Shown here: positions 37,658-51,387 of the stretch, piece after piece
How positions within the stretch are numbered: position 1 is the first letter of the stretch
Layout of the letters: each line of letters begins with the position of its first letter
Assembly: GCA_011316305.1 (NCBI GenBank)
Contig: SAUG01000071.1
Location: 62,001 to 126,000 of the forward strand
DNA: 64,000 bases
Direction of reading: 5' to 3'
Origin: Rusavskia elegans
Taxonomy: Eukaryota > Ascomycota > Lecanoromycetes > Teloschistales > Teloschistaceae
Translations under genes and position numbers: made by a program
The notes under the pieces: model-generated
The model's input: only the letters and a program-made list of their open reading frames with translations
The model's database searches: none
Told to the model about the DNA's origin: nothing

Positions 37658-40600
37658 CTATACGGCTATATAAGAAAATAACGATAGATTTTATTATTAG
37701 ATTATTATCTTTCCGATAAAATCGAAACGTTATAGATTTAATATTAGTAGCCGTCGATCGATTTACTAAAATAGCGAGGTATATTTTTTATCGTAAAATA
37801 TTTAATATATAGAAATTGATGAAATTTATTATTAATAAATTTCAATAAAAAAGATTTATTTCTAATAGAATTATTAGTTATAGAAACTCGCTATTTATAA
37901 ACGAACTCTAATCGAATATCTACTATTATCTAAAAATTAAACGTCGTTAATATACTATAATCTATTATTAAATAGGCAGATTAAAAAACGATAGAATTAA
38001 TAACTAGAATAATATTTTATTATATATATTTATAAAGAATAATAAAAATAAATTAAACTTTTACTTTTAGTTAAATTTACTTTTAAATATAGCGAATATA
38101 ATAATATAACGATATTTTCTTCTAAATTATTTATGGATAATAATCTAGATATAATATTTTAAAGCGTAAAAAATAACGCTACAATAAGGAAAATAGTAAA
38201 TATAAAAGTACTAATAGTAAAAAAAAAAGTTATAAATTTATAATAAATATACGAATCGATATATATAAATTGAAATAAATTTTAAATAAACTAGACTAAA
38301 TACTATAATAAAAAAAATTAACCGATAGAATATAAAATTAGTGATTTAATACTATTATCTATAAAGAAACTAAAATTTAAATAATTAAAAATAACTATTT
38401 CTAAATTTATAGATTTATATCGGATTTCGAAGTATATAAACTTTTAGATTTTCTAATTAATTTTTTTAATTAAATAATAAATCTATAATACTTTTTATAT
38501 ATCTTTTATTAAAAAAGTTATATCCCCGTTAAAATAGCGAATTACTAAAGTACCTATTATCGGAATCTAATAATATTAAAAAAAAATAAAAGAAAGAAAT
38601 TATATTAGATAAAAGATTTATAAAATCTAAAAGAAATAAAAAGTTGAAATCCAAATATTTAATTAAATAGACTATTCAACTAAAGGGCTATAATTTCTAG
38701 CAGCTATAAAAGTTTTTATAAATATTTAAAAGTTTATAGAATTATATAATTAGAATAAATTTCTATAAAAAAATATAAACTGGAATATATGAGAAATAAA
38801 ATAGAATTTAACAGAAATAAACGATAATTATAAGTTTTTATTATAGATATAAATACTTTTATAAAATGAACGTATAGTATTTATATATCTAAAAGTCGGA
38901 TATTATAATTAAATAAATTTATTTAAATGATCTGTCAACTTTTTATCGTAATATAAGACGCGTTTTTTTTTTTAAAAAACTATATTTATATAACTAACCT
39001 AGTTTTAAATAGACTGGCCGTTTTATCGAATTTCGAACTCGAATTCGTATTTCGAGTTCGACTTTCTAATCGTATTAGGAAGGAGATTAACTTAAATTGG
39101 TAATTTAGACGCGTTAGCCACGTTTATCGCGAAGTCGGGTCGCCACTTTGATTCGAAGTGGCCAGTTTAATTTTAAAGTAAATTTTTAATCTGAACTATT
39201 TTTCTTGATATTAATAAAGGTCGAAGGAAATAATACTAGAAAAATAACTTTTTACAGTACTGCTAATAATAGTATCTATAGAAGTTTATATATTAAATCT
39301 AGAATAGTAAAAGATATTAGAATATTTATTTAAAAAACTATCTAAAAAGCCGGAGTATCGGTAGTTCTAATCTCTAAAAGTTAAAGTTCGGATATTTTCG
39401 GCGTCTTCGAAATTATACGCGAAAGTATTAGTAGGAACTAAAAAGAAACTATAAAAAATAAAATCTCAGGCTTTTCTTTTACTATACGCAAAAGAATTAG
39501 TAAAGATATAGAAATCAACTATAGAAAATAAAACTTCTATCTTTTATTATAATATAAAACGGAATTAGCCGATATAATTTATCTTTATTATTAAAGAATC
39601 CGCCGAAAGGTATAAAGTTCTATATTATAGAAATTAACGCTGCTTTAAAAGGAAATTAGCCGATAGATAACAAAGATACAATTTCCCGTAATAAGAGTTC
39701 GATAGCGGGTATAGACTGCTTAATTATAGGCGTAGAATACCTAATCGTAGATATTCAAATCTGAAAGAACCTCTTTATATTATTATACGAAGTATTATAA
39801 ACAATATTAGTAGAATATAGACGAAATTTATATCAATCTATCATTTCGAAAACTATAATTCGAAAGACGTTATATAATTCTATAGCAATATATTAACAAT
39901 TAACTATCTCGTTTAAAAAAATATAAATTATATTTAAAGAATCTAATTTTATAGCCGCTAGGTATAATATAATAGTAGATATCGAAACCGCTGCTAGAAT
40001 ACTAATAGTATCTACCTCGAAGGGTAAAGATTTAGATATTACCAGCAGAGCGGAGCAATTACGATAAAAATAAAATATAAATAAAAATAGTAAAAGCGAA
40101 TTAAAACTATATAGTAAACCGAAGTTAAATATCGAAAAAATAGAAATAGAAAAAAGCTATTAAATTTTAAATTTCTAGATTTTATTTTCTAAAATATTCT
40201 TTTTAGTTTATAAAGCTGTATTTCTTCGAATTAAATCTTTATTTATATATTTATAAGCATTTATTCGTTTAATAATAGAATATAGAATTACTATAAAATA
40301 TTCGAAGGTAATATACTATTCTACAAAGTTATATAGTATTATATTAGAAAATAAAATATATTTCAGAATATTAATAATATCTAAAACGAGTTTTTTTACT
40401 ATTTTACGGTTATTTATAGAGAGTTTACTACTATTTTATACTATAAAGCGATAGACGGCAATTAGTTATCTTATAGCAGGTTTAAAAATATAGAGAATCT
40501 ATTATAGTTAACTTTAAACTAATAGAATAAAGGTAACTATACTATTTTATAGTCTAGAAACCCTTTTTCATTTTTTTAATACTTCGTGTAAATACTTTCG

Positions 40601-41160
40601 AAATAATCTTTAGAGTATTTAAAGATCGGATATAGACGATTTATATCATTTTTATCGCTAGTAGTATATTGTAATTATCGAAAATATATTCAATCAATCA
40701 TATCTATATATATAAAAGTAAAAAATTCGTATAAAAAAAAGTTATTCGAATAAATAAAATATAGAAAGTTAAAACTTTAACTAAATAAAGTATTATTATA
40801 TTGTCGCTAGTATATCGGAACTATATAGTTCCGATCGTCTTTTTACTATTGAAAATCTTCTAATATTTATATTACATTTAAATTCGATTACGTTTATTCG
40901 AACTTTAATCTAATATTATTAATAACCGCTATATATATATAGATTCGTAAAGATAATATAGTTATATATAGATATAATATATTTTCCAGAAACTATATAT
41001 TAAAGTTAATTTATAGTATTAATTTTGTCGATATTACAATATAATAGTTAATACGTCCGCGTTTATATATAAATTCCGAAGAATTTATATTCGATTTATA
41101 ATAGTATTTTTTTTTTAATTTCATTTTAACATATATTTAAATAGCTAAGGTTTAATTATT
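37658..41160 (+). mobile_element. Gypsy element H2, right part
   Basis: Resumes the integrase core (IDFIIRLLSFR, then VIDLILVAVDRFTKIARY at about 37690-37800) directly after the hAT insertion. It continues collinear with H1 through the chromodomain and downstream ORF (about 39180-40130) to about 41155, where it ends at the tRNA-related sequence. It lacks the last 400 bp present in H1. A short hAT-type MITE lies at 39010-39169. Confidence 0.82.
39010..39169. mobile_element. Short hAT-type MITE (160 bp) in H2
   Basis: Termini tagactggcc and ggccagttta, with TSD gttttaaa (39002-39009) and attttaaa (39170-39177). It is much shorter than its relatives and retains several CpA/TpG steps. A hairpin ccactttgattcgaagtgg sits next to the right end. 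It looks like an internal-deletion form. Confidence 0.82.
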
Positions 41161-41162
41161 TC

Positions 41163-41294
41163 GAGGGATTCGAAACTCCGACTCCCGAGGGATTCGAACC
41201 CCCGACCCGCCGGATTAACCCCGCTAACTCCGAATTGAAGCGCGGATCCGTTAGACTTCTAAGTCACGCAGTCTACCACTGCGCCACCCAGGCC
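41163..41294 (-). tRNA. tRNA-related sequence (probable pseudogene or SINE-like)
   Basis: On the minus strand it starts GGCCTGGGTGGCGCAGTGG, which contains a good A box (TGGCGCAGTGG). About 75 bases later comes a B box, GGTTCGAATCC, in a proper T-arm hairpin; a second, weaker T-arm-like copy follows. The expected 3' acceptor strand pairing with GGCCTGG is absent, the spacing between boxes is long (an intron-like hairpin with CTAAC/GTTAG), and the anticodon is ambiguous, so a functional tRNA is doubtful. The sequence is GC-rich and un-RIPed within fully RIPed DNA. Confidence 0.5.
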
Positions 41295-41427
41295 ATTTAA
41301 TAGTAATATAATATAAAATATCTATTGTTAGTTCCTTTGTATTAGTAATATATTTAGATAATATATTTAATTTAACTACTATTTAACTAGCTAATAAAAT
41401 TAATTAATTAGAAATTTTTAAAATAAA
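41295..41427. mobile_element. hAT-type MITE 7, left remnant
   Basis: Similar to the middle of MITE 5 (about 57380-57470; shared aatatatttaattt and following). The right half of the same MITE is at 48985-49183, on the other side of element I. The left terminus is missing, having been replaced by the tRNA-related sequence. Confidence 0.65.
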
Positions 41428-41830
41428 TATTATAACCCTGGACTGGACTCTATACCAAGTCCAGTATTTAGTAACAAGATCTTTAGTATATACTAAATAC
41501 TTAGAGGCTGTTTAGTAATTAGCGTTACTTAGTAGTACTAATTATTAATTACTACTAAATAAAGTATTTAGTTATTTAATCGTATTTAGTATATTAATTA
41601 TACTAATTAGTTTAATTATAAAAGATTTTATTATTTATATAGACCTCGAACTCGACGCCTTTATAGCTGGTATTTAATTTATTAGTTATCGCTATATAAT
41701 ACTCTAGTAATTAAACTAATTTATTTTTATATTAATAATAGGAAATATCCGTTATATTTCCGTTTATAGATATACTAATAAATCTAACTATTTTTAAAAG
41801 ATAAAAGACTTTCTAGATAGCTTTATAGTA
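41428..41830 (+). repeat. 5' LTR of element I (403 bp)
   Basis: Direct repeat of 48582-48984. Its first 50 bp hold a hairpin (ggactgg / ccaagtccag). Part of this LTR is less RIPed than its partner. Homology of its second half to 17320-17535 defines the solo LTR in C3. Confidence 0.88.
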
Positions 41831-41949
41831 CTTTAAATACCTTTAGAATATCTATTACAGGTTAACGTTAAACTTCTATTTTAAATAATTCTAGCTATTC
41901 GATAAAACAGCCTATATCTAAAGGAAAAGAGGTCTAGATAAAAGATAAT

Positions 41950-43600
41950 AATAAAAATAAAAGTATTCCTTCTACTAATTTTCGATTCTATACTATTAAA
42001 GTTAATAAATCTAATAAATACTATAGTAATTATAATAAACTAGAAGATTGGCTTATATAATTAGATATATATTTCGTATTCTATTCTATATCCGAAAAAA
42101 AAAACCCTCTTCGCTATATCCTACTTTTGAGGACGAGCCTAGTACTAGAAAAAACCTCTCCTTTACTAATATATAAATAAAAATAAAGACGATAAATATA
42201 TTTTTATATAGTTTATAAAATTTAAAAAAGCTATTTATAATATCTTTAGAATCTCGAACGAAATTTAAACTATTAAACGCTTCGTTTAATAAATTTAGTA
42301 AAAGAATATAGTATTTAACTACGCCGTATAATTTTAAGAATAGATACTACTTACGGAATTCAACGACGATATCCTATATATAATATTTAGATAAAAATTT
42401 AAAAAGCGAATTAAAAAATTAATTTAAACGTAATAGTCGAGTCTATAATATACTAGATAATCTAATTAAAATATCTATCGACTTTAATAATAAGCTATAT
42501 AAAAGAAATTTAGAAAAAGGCTATAATAATAGACTATAAAATAATACGGGATATTATTCGGGACGGCTCTATAGAAGATAGTACTAAAATAAAAAATAGT
42601 CCGAAAATAGCTACTATAAATCTATACTAAAAACTCTAGATTCTATATAATAGCGATATAAAGAAAAAGACTTTAAAAGTAATAAAAGAAATTAAAATTC
42701 TAAAATATACTATAACTATAGTAAACTAGGCTATTTTACAAAAGAGTATCGATTAAATAAGGTATAACGATAACAGTTTAACGCTACGTTAAGGAAAGAT
42801 TCTAAAAACTAGTAAAAAATAATTTTAGAAAACGATAATAGTAGTTTTAAATTCTAGAAAACTAGTTTAGATAAAGAAATTATATTTATAGAAAATAATA
42901 AAGTACTATAGAAAGCTACGGAAAATAATACTTCGCTGCGAATATTAATAGAACTAACTAGAAAGAAAGCCGCTTCTAGATAGAAATCCGTAATAGAAGA
43001 TATTTAATATATAAAACTAAAATCCCTTTACTTCGAAAATTTCTATAATAAAGAATTAATAAAGAAAGAATTTATAGTAATCTATAAAGAATTCAAACGC
43101 GTTTATTAGATATATATTAATAATAAATACCTATAGAATAACTAGTAGAACTAAAAAATAAATATTATTATCGATATATTAGAAAATAAACTAGAAAGTA
43201 ATATTTCTAAAAATAAAATTATTCCGAAACCGATAATATAACGGAAAAATATAATAATAGAAAACTAATATTTACTATTTAATTAGACCGTCTGCTATAA
43301 TAATAACTGCAGGATCTATAGATTAGAAAAAGAAAAAACCGGGTAATATCCTTTAGAACTATACTAACGCGCTTCTATAATATCTATTAATATCGAAAGT
43401 TATAATATTTATAACTATTCTAAATATATTTTATATAGCAGATATAAATACTAGAAAAAATAATAGAAAAAAAATAGAACTTTTAATTAGAAATTCTATA
43501 GATATATTTCGTAAGCCGATTTCGAAAAAAAAAATATAATAATATAAATAATAATTCGGAAAAAAGTAAAATTTTATAATAACGGATATACTATAAACGT
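41950..43600 (+). pseudogene. Gag pseudogene of element I
   Basis: Plus-strand frame with a zinc-knuckle remnant at about 42705-42752: YYNYSKLGYFTKEYR, i.e. C-x2-C-x4-H-x4-C with Cys and His codons converted to Tyr by RIP. The upstream part is Gag-like in position only. The downstream part, up to E2, should contain the protease. Confidence 0.72.
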
Positions 43601-43647
43601 ATAATTTTATAGTCTTGAAAAAGTAATTAAATTCAGCTAGCTATATA

Positions 43648-44590
43648 TTTAGTTATTTATTTTGATTTTAGTACCTGGTAAACCAATGGTTCGATAAGTA
43701 AATCAAGCGTTAGTATACCAATATTGAATATACGGTAGCAGAATTTATATTCTAGTTCAATTAATATAAGTAACGATTCTTTCTATATAATTTTAATTTA
43801 CTTTTATTTAATAATATAACGTATTTTTTTACCGATAATTTAACTAACGTAGAAATTTTTATAGATAAATATATCTCGCAGTTATCGTTTCTTTTTCTTT
43901 TACTACTAATATAAGCCTAAAAGCTTTTAAATACGTATATATTCTCGTAATAGCTATAGCTGCAAGCTAAACCAGACGATAGTATCTATATCCGTAATAA
44001 CTATATCTACCCGCGCGGTTATCGATTACCTCGTTACAGCTAGAATAATTTATTTCCACTTTAACCTAAATTTCCTTTTTATCGCCTTTAAAACGTACTA
44101 TCCGATCTTCCTACCTTCTTTTAATCTAATCGACCGGGTAAAGCTTCTGGCTATAGTAGCTAGCGTACTACCTAGCGACTTTCTTAAAGCTAGATAGGCT
44201 AAAGAGTACTTTAATAGTTTAACGGAGCGTTTAGGTACGAGTTATATAATAAATATAGCCGATACGACGAATATAGATAATTACTTCGTAGTATAGTAGG
44301 TAGATATAGCGGAAATATTAAATATTCCTAATTATTTATAACGTCGAAAAAGGACTGGATATATAGTATTTAAATATAGTAGAGGATTTATAATCGAATA
44401 AAAAAGGAAATAGTTAAATAGAAGTAATTAACTACGCTGTAAATCTTACCTGACGAACTGTATACCTTTAGCTGTAAAAATTTCTTTATACGTAAAATAC
44501 AACAATCGTTGCCGTATATAACGTTAATAAGATATATATATATATATATATAAATTCAATATAATTCCAGACAGAAGCCTTTTTAAGAGA
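43648..44590 (+). mobile_element. Repeat E, copy 2 (943 bp, 12-bp TSD) in element I
   Basis: Starts tttagttattta and ends ttttaagaga. The 12-bp flanks gctagctatata (43636-43647) and actagctatata (44591-44602) differ only by G/A. The same plus-strand frame as copies 1 and 3 is at about 44000-44440. Orientation is the same in all three copies. Confidence 0.82.
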
Positions 44591-44599
44591 ACTAGCTAT

Positions 44600-47500
44600 A
44601 TATATATATTCGAAATCAAAATAATTATCGAAACTAATAACGGACTATAAAAGATTAAAGTATTTATTAATTTAGATATAACCGGAAATTTTATATTAGA
44701 GAATTTAGTTAAAAGAAAAGAATTTCTTTAAACTAAAAAAATAGTCTTATATAATTTAATAGTTATCGATAGAAATAAAATACCGAATAGAAATAGAAAG
44801 ATTATAAAAGAAATAGTATTATTTTAAATAATAATTAACTAGTATTAAAAGAAACTATAATTTAATATTATTCGGATAGCTAGCTATAAAATTGTATAAA
44901 AAATTCTTTACTTTAAAGATTATAATCTAGTAATAGACTGGAAAAAGAGAATATTTAGCTTTAAACGATATTTCTATATAGAAAGTATCCAGTCTATACT
45001 AAAATAGTAATTTTAGATAGATAAAAAATAGAATATAAAACGCGAATTTATAGCTTCGAAAAAGAAATAACTAAAAATTATTTAGGTCCGATTTATTAGA
45101 TACCGGTAGAAGTTAGCTAGAATAGTAAAATAGAAATAGAAAGAAAAATTATAAATCTTTTTAAACTCCTAGTAATATCTAATAAAAAGTAAATAGAAAA
45201 TCTATTAGAAAAGATTTCAGATAAATATAAAAATTAGATATATTTATTTCGGAAAAAAATAACTATAAAAGTATAATCTAAATATTAATTATAGAATTAT
45301 AAAATTAAATTTAAACTAGATAGATAATCTATATTTAGACCTACTTATCTACTATCTATAACAGTATTTAAAATATTCCGTAAATATCTAGATAAAAATA
45401 TAAAGACGAAATTTATTAGGAAATTTTAATTACCGGCAGAATATCTAATTTTCTTTATATCTAAAAAGGACAGAATATTCTACCTATATATCGATTATTA
45501 AAAGCTAAACGATATTATAATTAAAAATCAATATCTACTATTAAATATTAGTAAACTTTAAAATAGATTTTCTAGAATACGATATTTTACTAAATTCGAC
45601 TTTTAAAGAATATATAACCTTATTTAAATAAAAATCGGAAAAAAAATAGGAAATAGCTTTCTATATATAGTATAATTATTACGAATATATAGTTATATTA
45701 TTTAGATTTATAAACGTTTCGGTAATCTATTAAAATATAATTAATAATATATTTGGAAAATATCTAGATATATTTATTATCGTCTACTTCGATAATATTC
45801 TAGTTATTTCTAATAAATTCGAAGAAGCTAAGTAATATATTAATAAAATTCTTAAATATCTAGAAAGGAAAGATCTACGCTTTAAACCAGAAAAGTATAA
45901 ATTCTATAAAAAAAAAATCGATTTTTTCGGATTTATTATTAAATAATATAGATTATATATCGATTTTAGTAAATTAAAAACTATTATAAAATAGAAAATA
46001 CTAATAAATATTAAAAAAGTCTAAAGTTTTTTCGGATTTATAAACTATAATCGGAAGTTTATAAAAAATTATTTTAAAAAAACTTTCGCTTTAATAGTTT
46101 TAATAAAAAAAATACTATCGAATAGTATTAGAAAAAAAAAGAATAATAAATATTTAAAGATTTTAAGAAAAAATATATAAAAGACCTTGTTTTTTAAAAA
46201 AATTCGATTTAATAAAACTATTATAAATAGAAATAGATTCATAAAACTTCGCTATAGATATATACTATCTATAATAATATAATAGTAAATAGTATCTGAA
46301 AATATATATATATATAGGAAATTATCGCTAGCGGAATAAAACTACGATGTTTATAATAAAGAACTACTAGCTATAGTATTTATACTAGAATAATAGAAAA
46401 TATATACCGAAAGATTACTAGATTTAATAATCTTTATAGACTATAAAAATCTTCTATATTTTATAATAATAAAATAATTTAATAGAAAATAAATACGATA
46501 GTCTAAATTCTTCGGTTAGTATAGATTTAAGATATAATATACTCTAGATAAAAAAAATAAAAAAATAGATATTTTAAGTCGAAGAAGTAATTATATAAAA
46601 ATAAAAGAAGTTTTTAGTAATAGTATTCTAAATATTAATTAAAGTAGATTACTATTAGTAGATTAATATAAGTTCGGTATAACGTTACGTAGATTTAGAG
46701 ACGACTAAAAATAGTTTCCTATTAGAAAAAAAACTATAAATACTAGACGATAAAATCGATAAATAAATTAAAGAATACAATAATAGAATACTATAAAAGT
46801 ATTTAAATATAACGAAGATAATATAATTTTAATAATAATATTACTAGTTTCTTAATATAAAATAATATATCGAGATATATATTAAAAAGTATTTTAGTTA
46901 TTAATAGAATAAATATAGTATATATATTTATTATAGAGAATTTTAGTATTAGAAACTACCGGATATATTATAGAAGGAAATTTTATTAAATTTTATTATT
47001 AAACTTCTAAAATTAAAAGATCCGATAACTAATATAAAATAAAATTTAATATAAAATATAGTAGATAGACTTATAAAATATATCTATATAATTCTAATAC
47101 GAAAAGATTTTATAGTAGAATAATTTAAATTTATTATTCTAGATCGATTATTTCGATACTATAGACTACTAGAAGTTTTAAAAAATAATAGAATTAGCTT
47201 TTTATTTTAAACTATTAGAAGACCTTTATATTTCTATTTAGTATTAAACTAAAGATATTAATAGTTTTCTATCCGATAATAAATAGATAGAAAGAATATA
47301 TTAATTAAATTTTAGAATAATACCTAATGTATTATATTAACGATATTTAAAGTTAATAGATTTTACGTTTACTAATAGTATAATTTGTATTTAATATAAA
47401 AAAATTAAGTATAATAAAAGAAATACCGTTTTATACCGATAATAAAAGAAATCCGAATCTATTTAAACTACCGCTACTATATAAATTAACAGTACTAATA

Positions 47501-48150
47501 ATTTGAAAAATCGATATTTAGAAGAAAATATACGGAAATATCCTAAAGATATAGTATTATTCGGGTATCTACTATAATAAAAAACGAAAAATAGTATTTT
47601 AATTAAAAAAAGAAGATATAATATATCCTTTTATAAAGAATCTAAAAACAAAGACTCTAAATAAAAAACTTAACTATATTAAAATCGAACTAATTTTAAT
47701 TCGGATAATTAAAGAATTTTAGAATTTTAAATTCGATTTATCTAAAAATACTAAAGTATATCCGATATTTTATATATTTTTTTTAGAACTAGCCGATTCC
47801 GGAACGCTGTTATAATAGATATTTAACTTTAAAATATAGGATAAAAATACCTTTATAGTCGAAAAAATTCTATAATAGAAAGGTTAGAGTTATCTAATTA
47901 AATAAAAAGATTATTCTATTTAAAAAAATATTTAAGATTTTAAAAAAATTTTAGTAAACTATTAAAAGGCTCTATAGCAGTTTTACTAATAATAGACGCC
48001 GAAATATTTTAGAAAAAATCCGGTAGATTATCTAAAGCGCTCTAGATCTACGGAAATAAATTAAATAAAAAACCCGTAGAAGGACCTAGAAATTTAAAAA
48101 CTTCGCTTTCTTCGATACTAAATACTTCTATCGCGATAGCCTTTTTAATA
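44600..48150 (+). pseudogene. Pol pseudogene of element I
   Basis: RT at about 45180-45950 (SKKDRIFYLYIDY, KLNDIIIKNQYLL, FGFIIK-type end; the YLDD region falls near 45770-45800). RNase H lies at about 46120-46600 and integrase at about 46790-47600, including EQFKFIILDRL and RQQIDRKNILIKF-type remnants. Reading needs frame changes and contains many RIP stops. Confidence 0.82.
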
Positions 48151-48581
48151 CTTTTATCTATTAAATTTATTTTTTAATAAAACTTTATCTCTTTTATAAA
48201 AGTAATATATATTTCTATCCGAGCTTTTTTTTTAATTTTATAAACTTTTCGGATATCTTTATATAATTTTAATTTCTTATTCTTTAAATAATTCTATTCG
48301 GATTCGGTTATCCGAAGATTATATCTCTACCTATAGTATAGATATTTACTATATTTTCTAGAACGAATATAGACTTTATATATCCTTTTATACTTTATAT
48401 AAATAGAGTAAGCCTTTACTATAATATTATTAAAGAATTTAATAAAGTCGGTAAATTTATAATAACGGACGGTATTGGATTTAATACGATATTAGAATAT
48501 AGTATAGGAAAAAGAAAAGAAAAGATTTAGAAAACGGAAATAAATAAACTTCGGGATAAAACTAAAAAAGAAAAGAGATAG

Positions 48582-48984
48582 TATTATAATTCTAGACTAG
48601 ATTTTATACTAAATCTAGTATTTAGTAATAAAATATTTAGTATATACTAAATATTTAAAGATTATTTAGTAATTAGTATTACTTAGTAGTACTAATTACT
48701 AATTATTATTAAAAAAAATATTTAATTACTAAGTCGTATTTAGTATACTAATTATATCAATTATACTAATTATAGAAGATTTCATTATCTATATAGACTT
48801 CGAATTCGACGCCTTTATAGCTCGTATTTAATTAATTAATTATCGCTATATACTATTCTAGTAATTAAACCAATTTATTCTTATATTAACTAAAGTAATT
48901 ACCCGCTATACCTTCGTTTATAGATATACTAATAGGTTCAACTATCTTTAGAAAATACCAGACTTTCCAGGTAGCCCTATAATA
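48582..48984 (+). repeat. 3' LTR of element I (403 bp)
   Basis: Same length as the 5' LTR, ending ccctataata. Confidence 0.88.
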
Positions 48985-49183
48985 TTAAATAGATATAATT
49001 TTTATATAAAAGTTATATTTTTATATTAAAGTTTTATATTTTAGTAGTTTCGAATTAAATCGAACCGAGTTATAAATTAGAAACCGAAAACCCGTTAGTT
49101 CGATATCTAGAAAAATCGGAACCGATTCGGATCGAATTAATTTTTTTCATCCGAATTTAAAATCCGATCCGACGGCCAATCTA
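48985..49183. mobile_element. hAT-type MITE 7, right half
   Basis: Ends gacggccaatcta (RIPed TIR). The subterminal region (aatccgatccgacgg) matches the other MITEs. It is the partner of 41295-41427, separated from it by element I. Confidence 0.75.
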
Positions 49184-49485
49184 ACAATATAGAAATACTA
49201 ATATTAATAAAAATGAAAATATTTTCTAGTACGTTTCAGATATAATTATATCTATATATTATATAATTTTCGTCGAAATAGTAAATAACTTTAAATAATA
49301 TATTTAAAGAGGCTACGCTGATAATAAACGATAGACTAAAGTTTTTATAATATTATAAATCTAGAATTTGAATTCTAATAATAATAATAAAAAATAATCT
49401 ATATTTATAAATAGTTTCCGAATATATAATAAATTCTTTTACTATATTTCTAGAAATCGCCGAAATTAATTTTCTATATTCCGGA
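49184..49485. other. Unclassified RIPed DNA
   Basis: About 300 bp of AT-rich sequence between two hAT-type MITEs. I see no domain or repeat end. Confidence 0.5.
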
Positions 49486-49937
49486 TAGACTGGCCGTCGG
49501 ATCGGATTTTTTTAAAATTCGATTCGATTCGGTTCCGGATTAAATCCGAAAATCCGGGTTCGTCCTATTAAAACTATCAAAACCTCGTATGAAAATATAA
49601 TTCTGATATAAAAGTTTTTTCTATCTATTTAAAATAAATCTAGTTAATTTTCGACGCTAGTTAAATAGATTCTAGTAAAAATAATTATACTATATAAATA
49701 AACTATTATATTATATAATTAGAGATTATATTAAAATTTTTAATATTCCATCTATAGAAAATATAATAGATCGAATAGGATATTCGTAGGTCTCTATTTT
49801 AAAATCTAATTCGATTTTCGATTTTAATTTTAAAATCCGATTTACAATATTTAGTAGATCAGATTAATTTAATTCGTTAAAACTTAGATCGGATTTCTAA
49901 AATACCGACGGAAATCTATATCGAAATAGCCAGTCTA
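49486..49937. mobile_element. hAT-type MITE 4 (452 bp)
   Basis: Termini tagactggcc and gccagtcta, with TSD attccgga (49478-49485) and atttcgaa (49938-49945); the differences are all RIP-type. The left end carries gtcggatcggattt and the right end atatcgaaatagcc, the two distinct subterminal types of the family. Confidence 0.9.
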
Positions 49938-51387
49938 ATTTCGAATGAACTCGCAGGCGAAATTATCGGCGAAATTTTAATCCGATATTATTAAAGATAT
50001 TATTATATATATAAAAAATTCCATCTATTGCTTTCCATTCGTAATATATATAAAAGAATCAAAAATTATATAAAATACTATTACCAATACTAGTTGAATT
50101 AAATAAAACGTTATAGCTTCTATAGCTTTTTTAATTAGCTTCTTTCGAAAGTAACGTTCTATATAATTACGATAGACTTTATATTCGCGTTATCTACGAA
50201 ATCTTTTAATAAAATCTATATACTAATAATTACTTTTAAATATATTTGAATGATTTTACTAATTCTTAAATAGATTATTTACTTTACAATTATTTAGACT
50301 AATTTTTCTATTATTACTTTATTTAAATACAATTAGAAAAATTAAATTAATTTTTATTTAAAATAGAAACTGTATATTTATATTATCCTTATAGCGTAAA
50401 ATCTTTTCAAAACTAAAAACGAAAGGTTTAATATCTATAGTATATTATCTATAAACTAATAGATTATCCGAACGAATGAATTAAATAGTAAAAAAAAGTT
50501 TCCGTTTCTAGTTTACGAAATATTTGGATAAAAATTAGATTAAAGTTATTCTATTTCTATAGTTTCCGTTTTATAATATAACTAGCTTCGCTATTAATAG
50601 AACTTCTAACGGACTTATATTAAAGTCGAATTCTAAAGATATAACTAGTATTCAATTAGACCTACTATCGAAAGATATAAAATATCTAAAATTTATTAAA
50701 TATATTGAAAAAGAAGATATAATAACTTTTAGGACTAATTTTTCTAAAATCCGTAATAATAATAATATAAAATTAGATTCTTTAAATTAGATAATAAAAT
50801 TTTTCTAAGATTTTATTACGGATATACGCTACTATATATTATCAATCGGGAATTCTTATATTAAAAAACTAGTCCTTTTAAAATAATTTATAAAATCGGA
50901 TATTTTTTACGAATTGAAATTTTCTTTTAATATAAATATTTATTGTATTATCTCTATAGTTTAAATAGAGCTAGTATCTATCGGTAATAATTCTTTTAAT
51001 TGATTTTTGGTTAATAACGAGCTTTTTAGTATTAAAATAGAGTTTCCGGAAAAAGAAACTTATTAATTTAAAATAGAACAAATTAAAAATTACTAAAAAT
51101 TATCTCTAGTATATTTAGTATCTAGTTATATAAAATAACAATAGATTGTTATATAATGGCTAGTATAGATTATAAATTTAACTTATTATATAGATTTTTA
51201 TAACGGATATAATTATCGATTTTTTTTCTATCTAGAATTTATTATTATTGATAAACGAATGTTATTTTAGTAGTACTATAGTAATCGAAATCTTAAATAT
51301 CTACGCCGCTAGCAGATTTTCCATGCCGTTCCGAACTAAAGTTAAAATATTTATAAAATTTTATATTTTACCGGCGTTTTATATATT
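49938..51387. other. Unclassified RIPed DNA
   Basis: About 1.45 kb of RIP-mutated sequence. Long readable stretches exist on the plus strand (for example 50590-51060), but no family motif is recognised. A 68-codon open frame at 51248-51454 runs into the MITE 8 terminus and is not considered a gene. Confidence 0.5.

Larger units (their letters stand above)
41428..48984 (+). mobile_element. Gypsy element I, full length
   Basis: Flanked by 403-bp LTRs (41428-41830 and 48582-48984). The plus-strand body has gag with a zinc knuckle, then RT, RNase H and integrase. Repeat E2 is nested at 43648-44590. The flanks ataaa and ttaaa are an imperfect 5-bp TSD. I inserted into a hAT-type MITE, whose halves lie at 41295-41427 and 48985-49183. 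The element is fully RIPed. Confidence 0.87.

Noticed and set aside
49486..49937. Tc1/mariner-type MITE with TA duplication
   Set aside because: TA at the ends is part of the terminus (CA changed to TA by RIP). The real duplications are 8 bp, and MITE 8 keeps the original CA.
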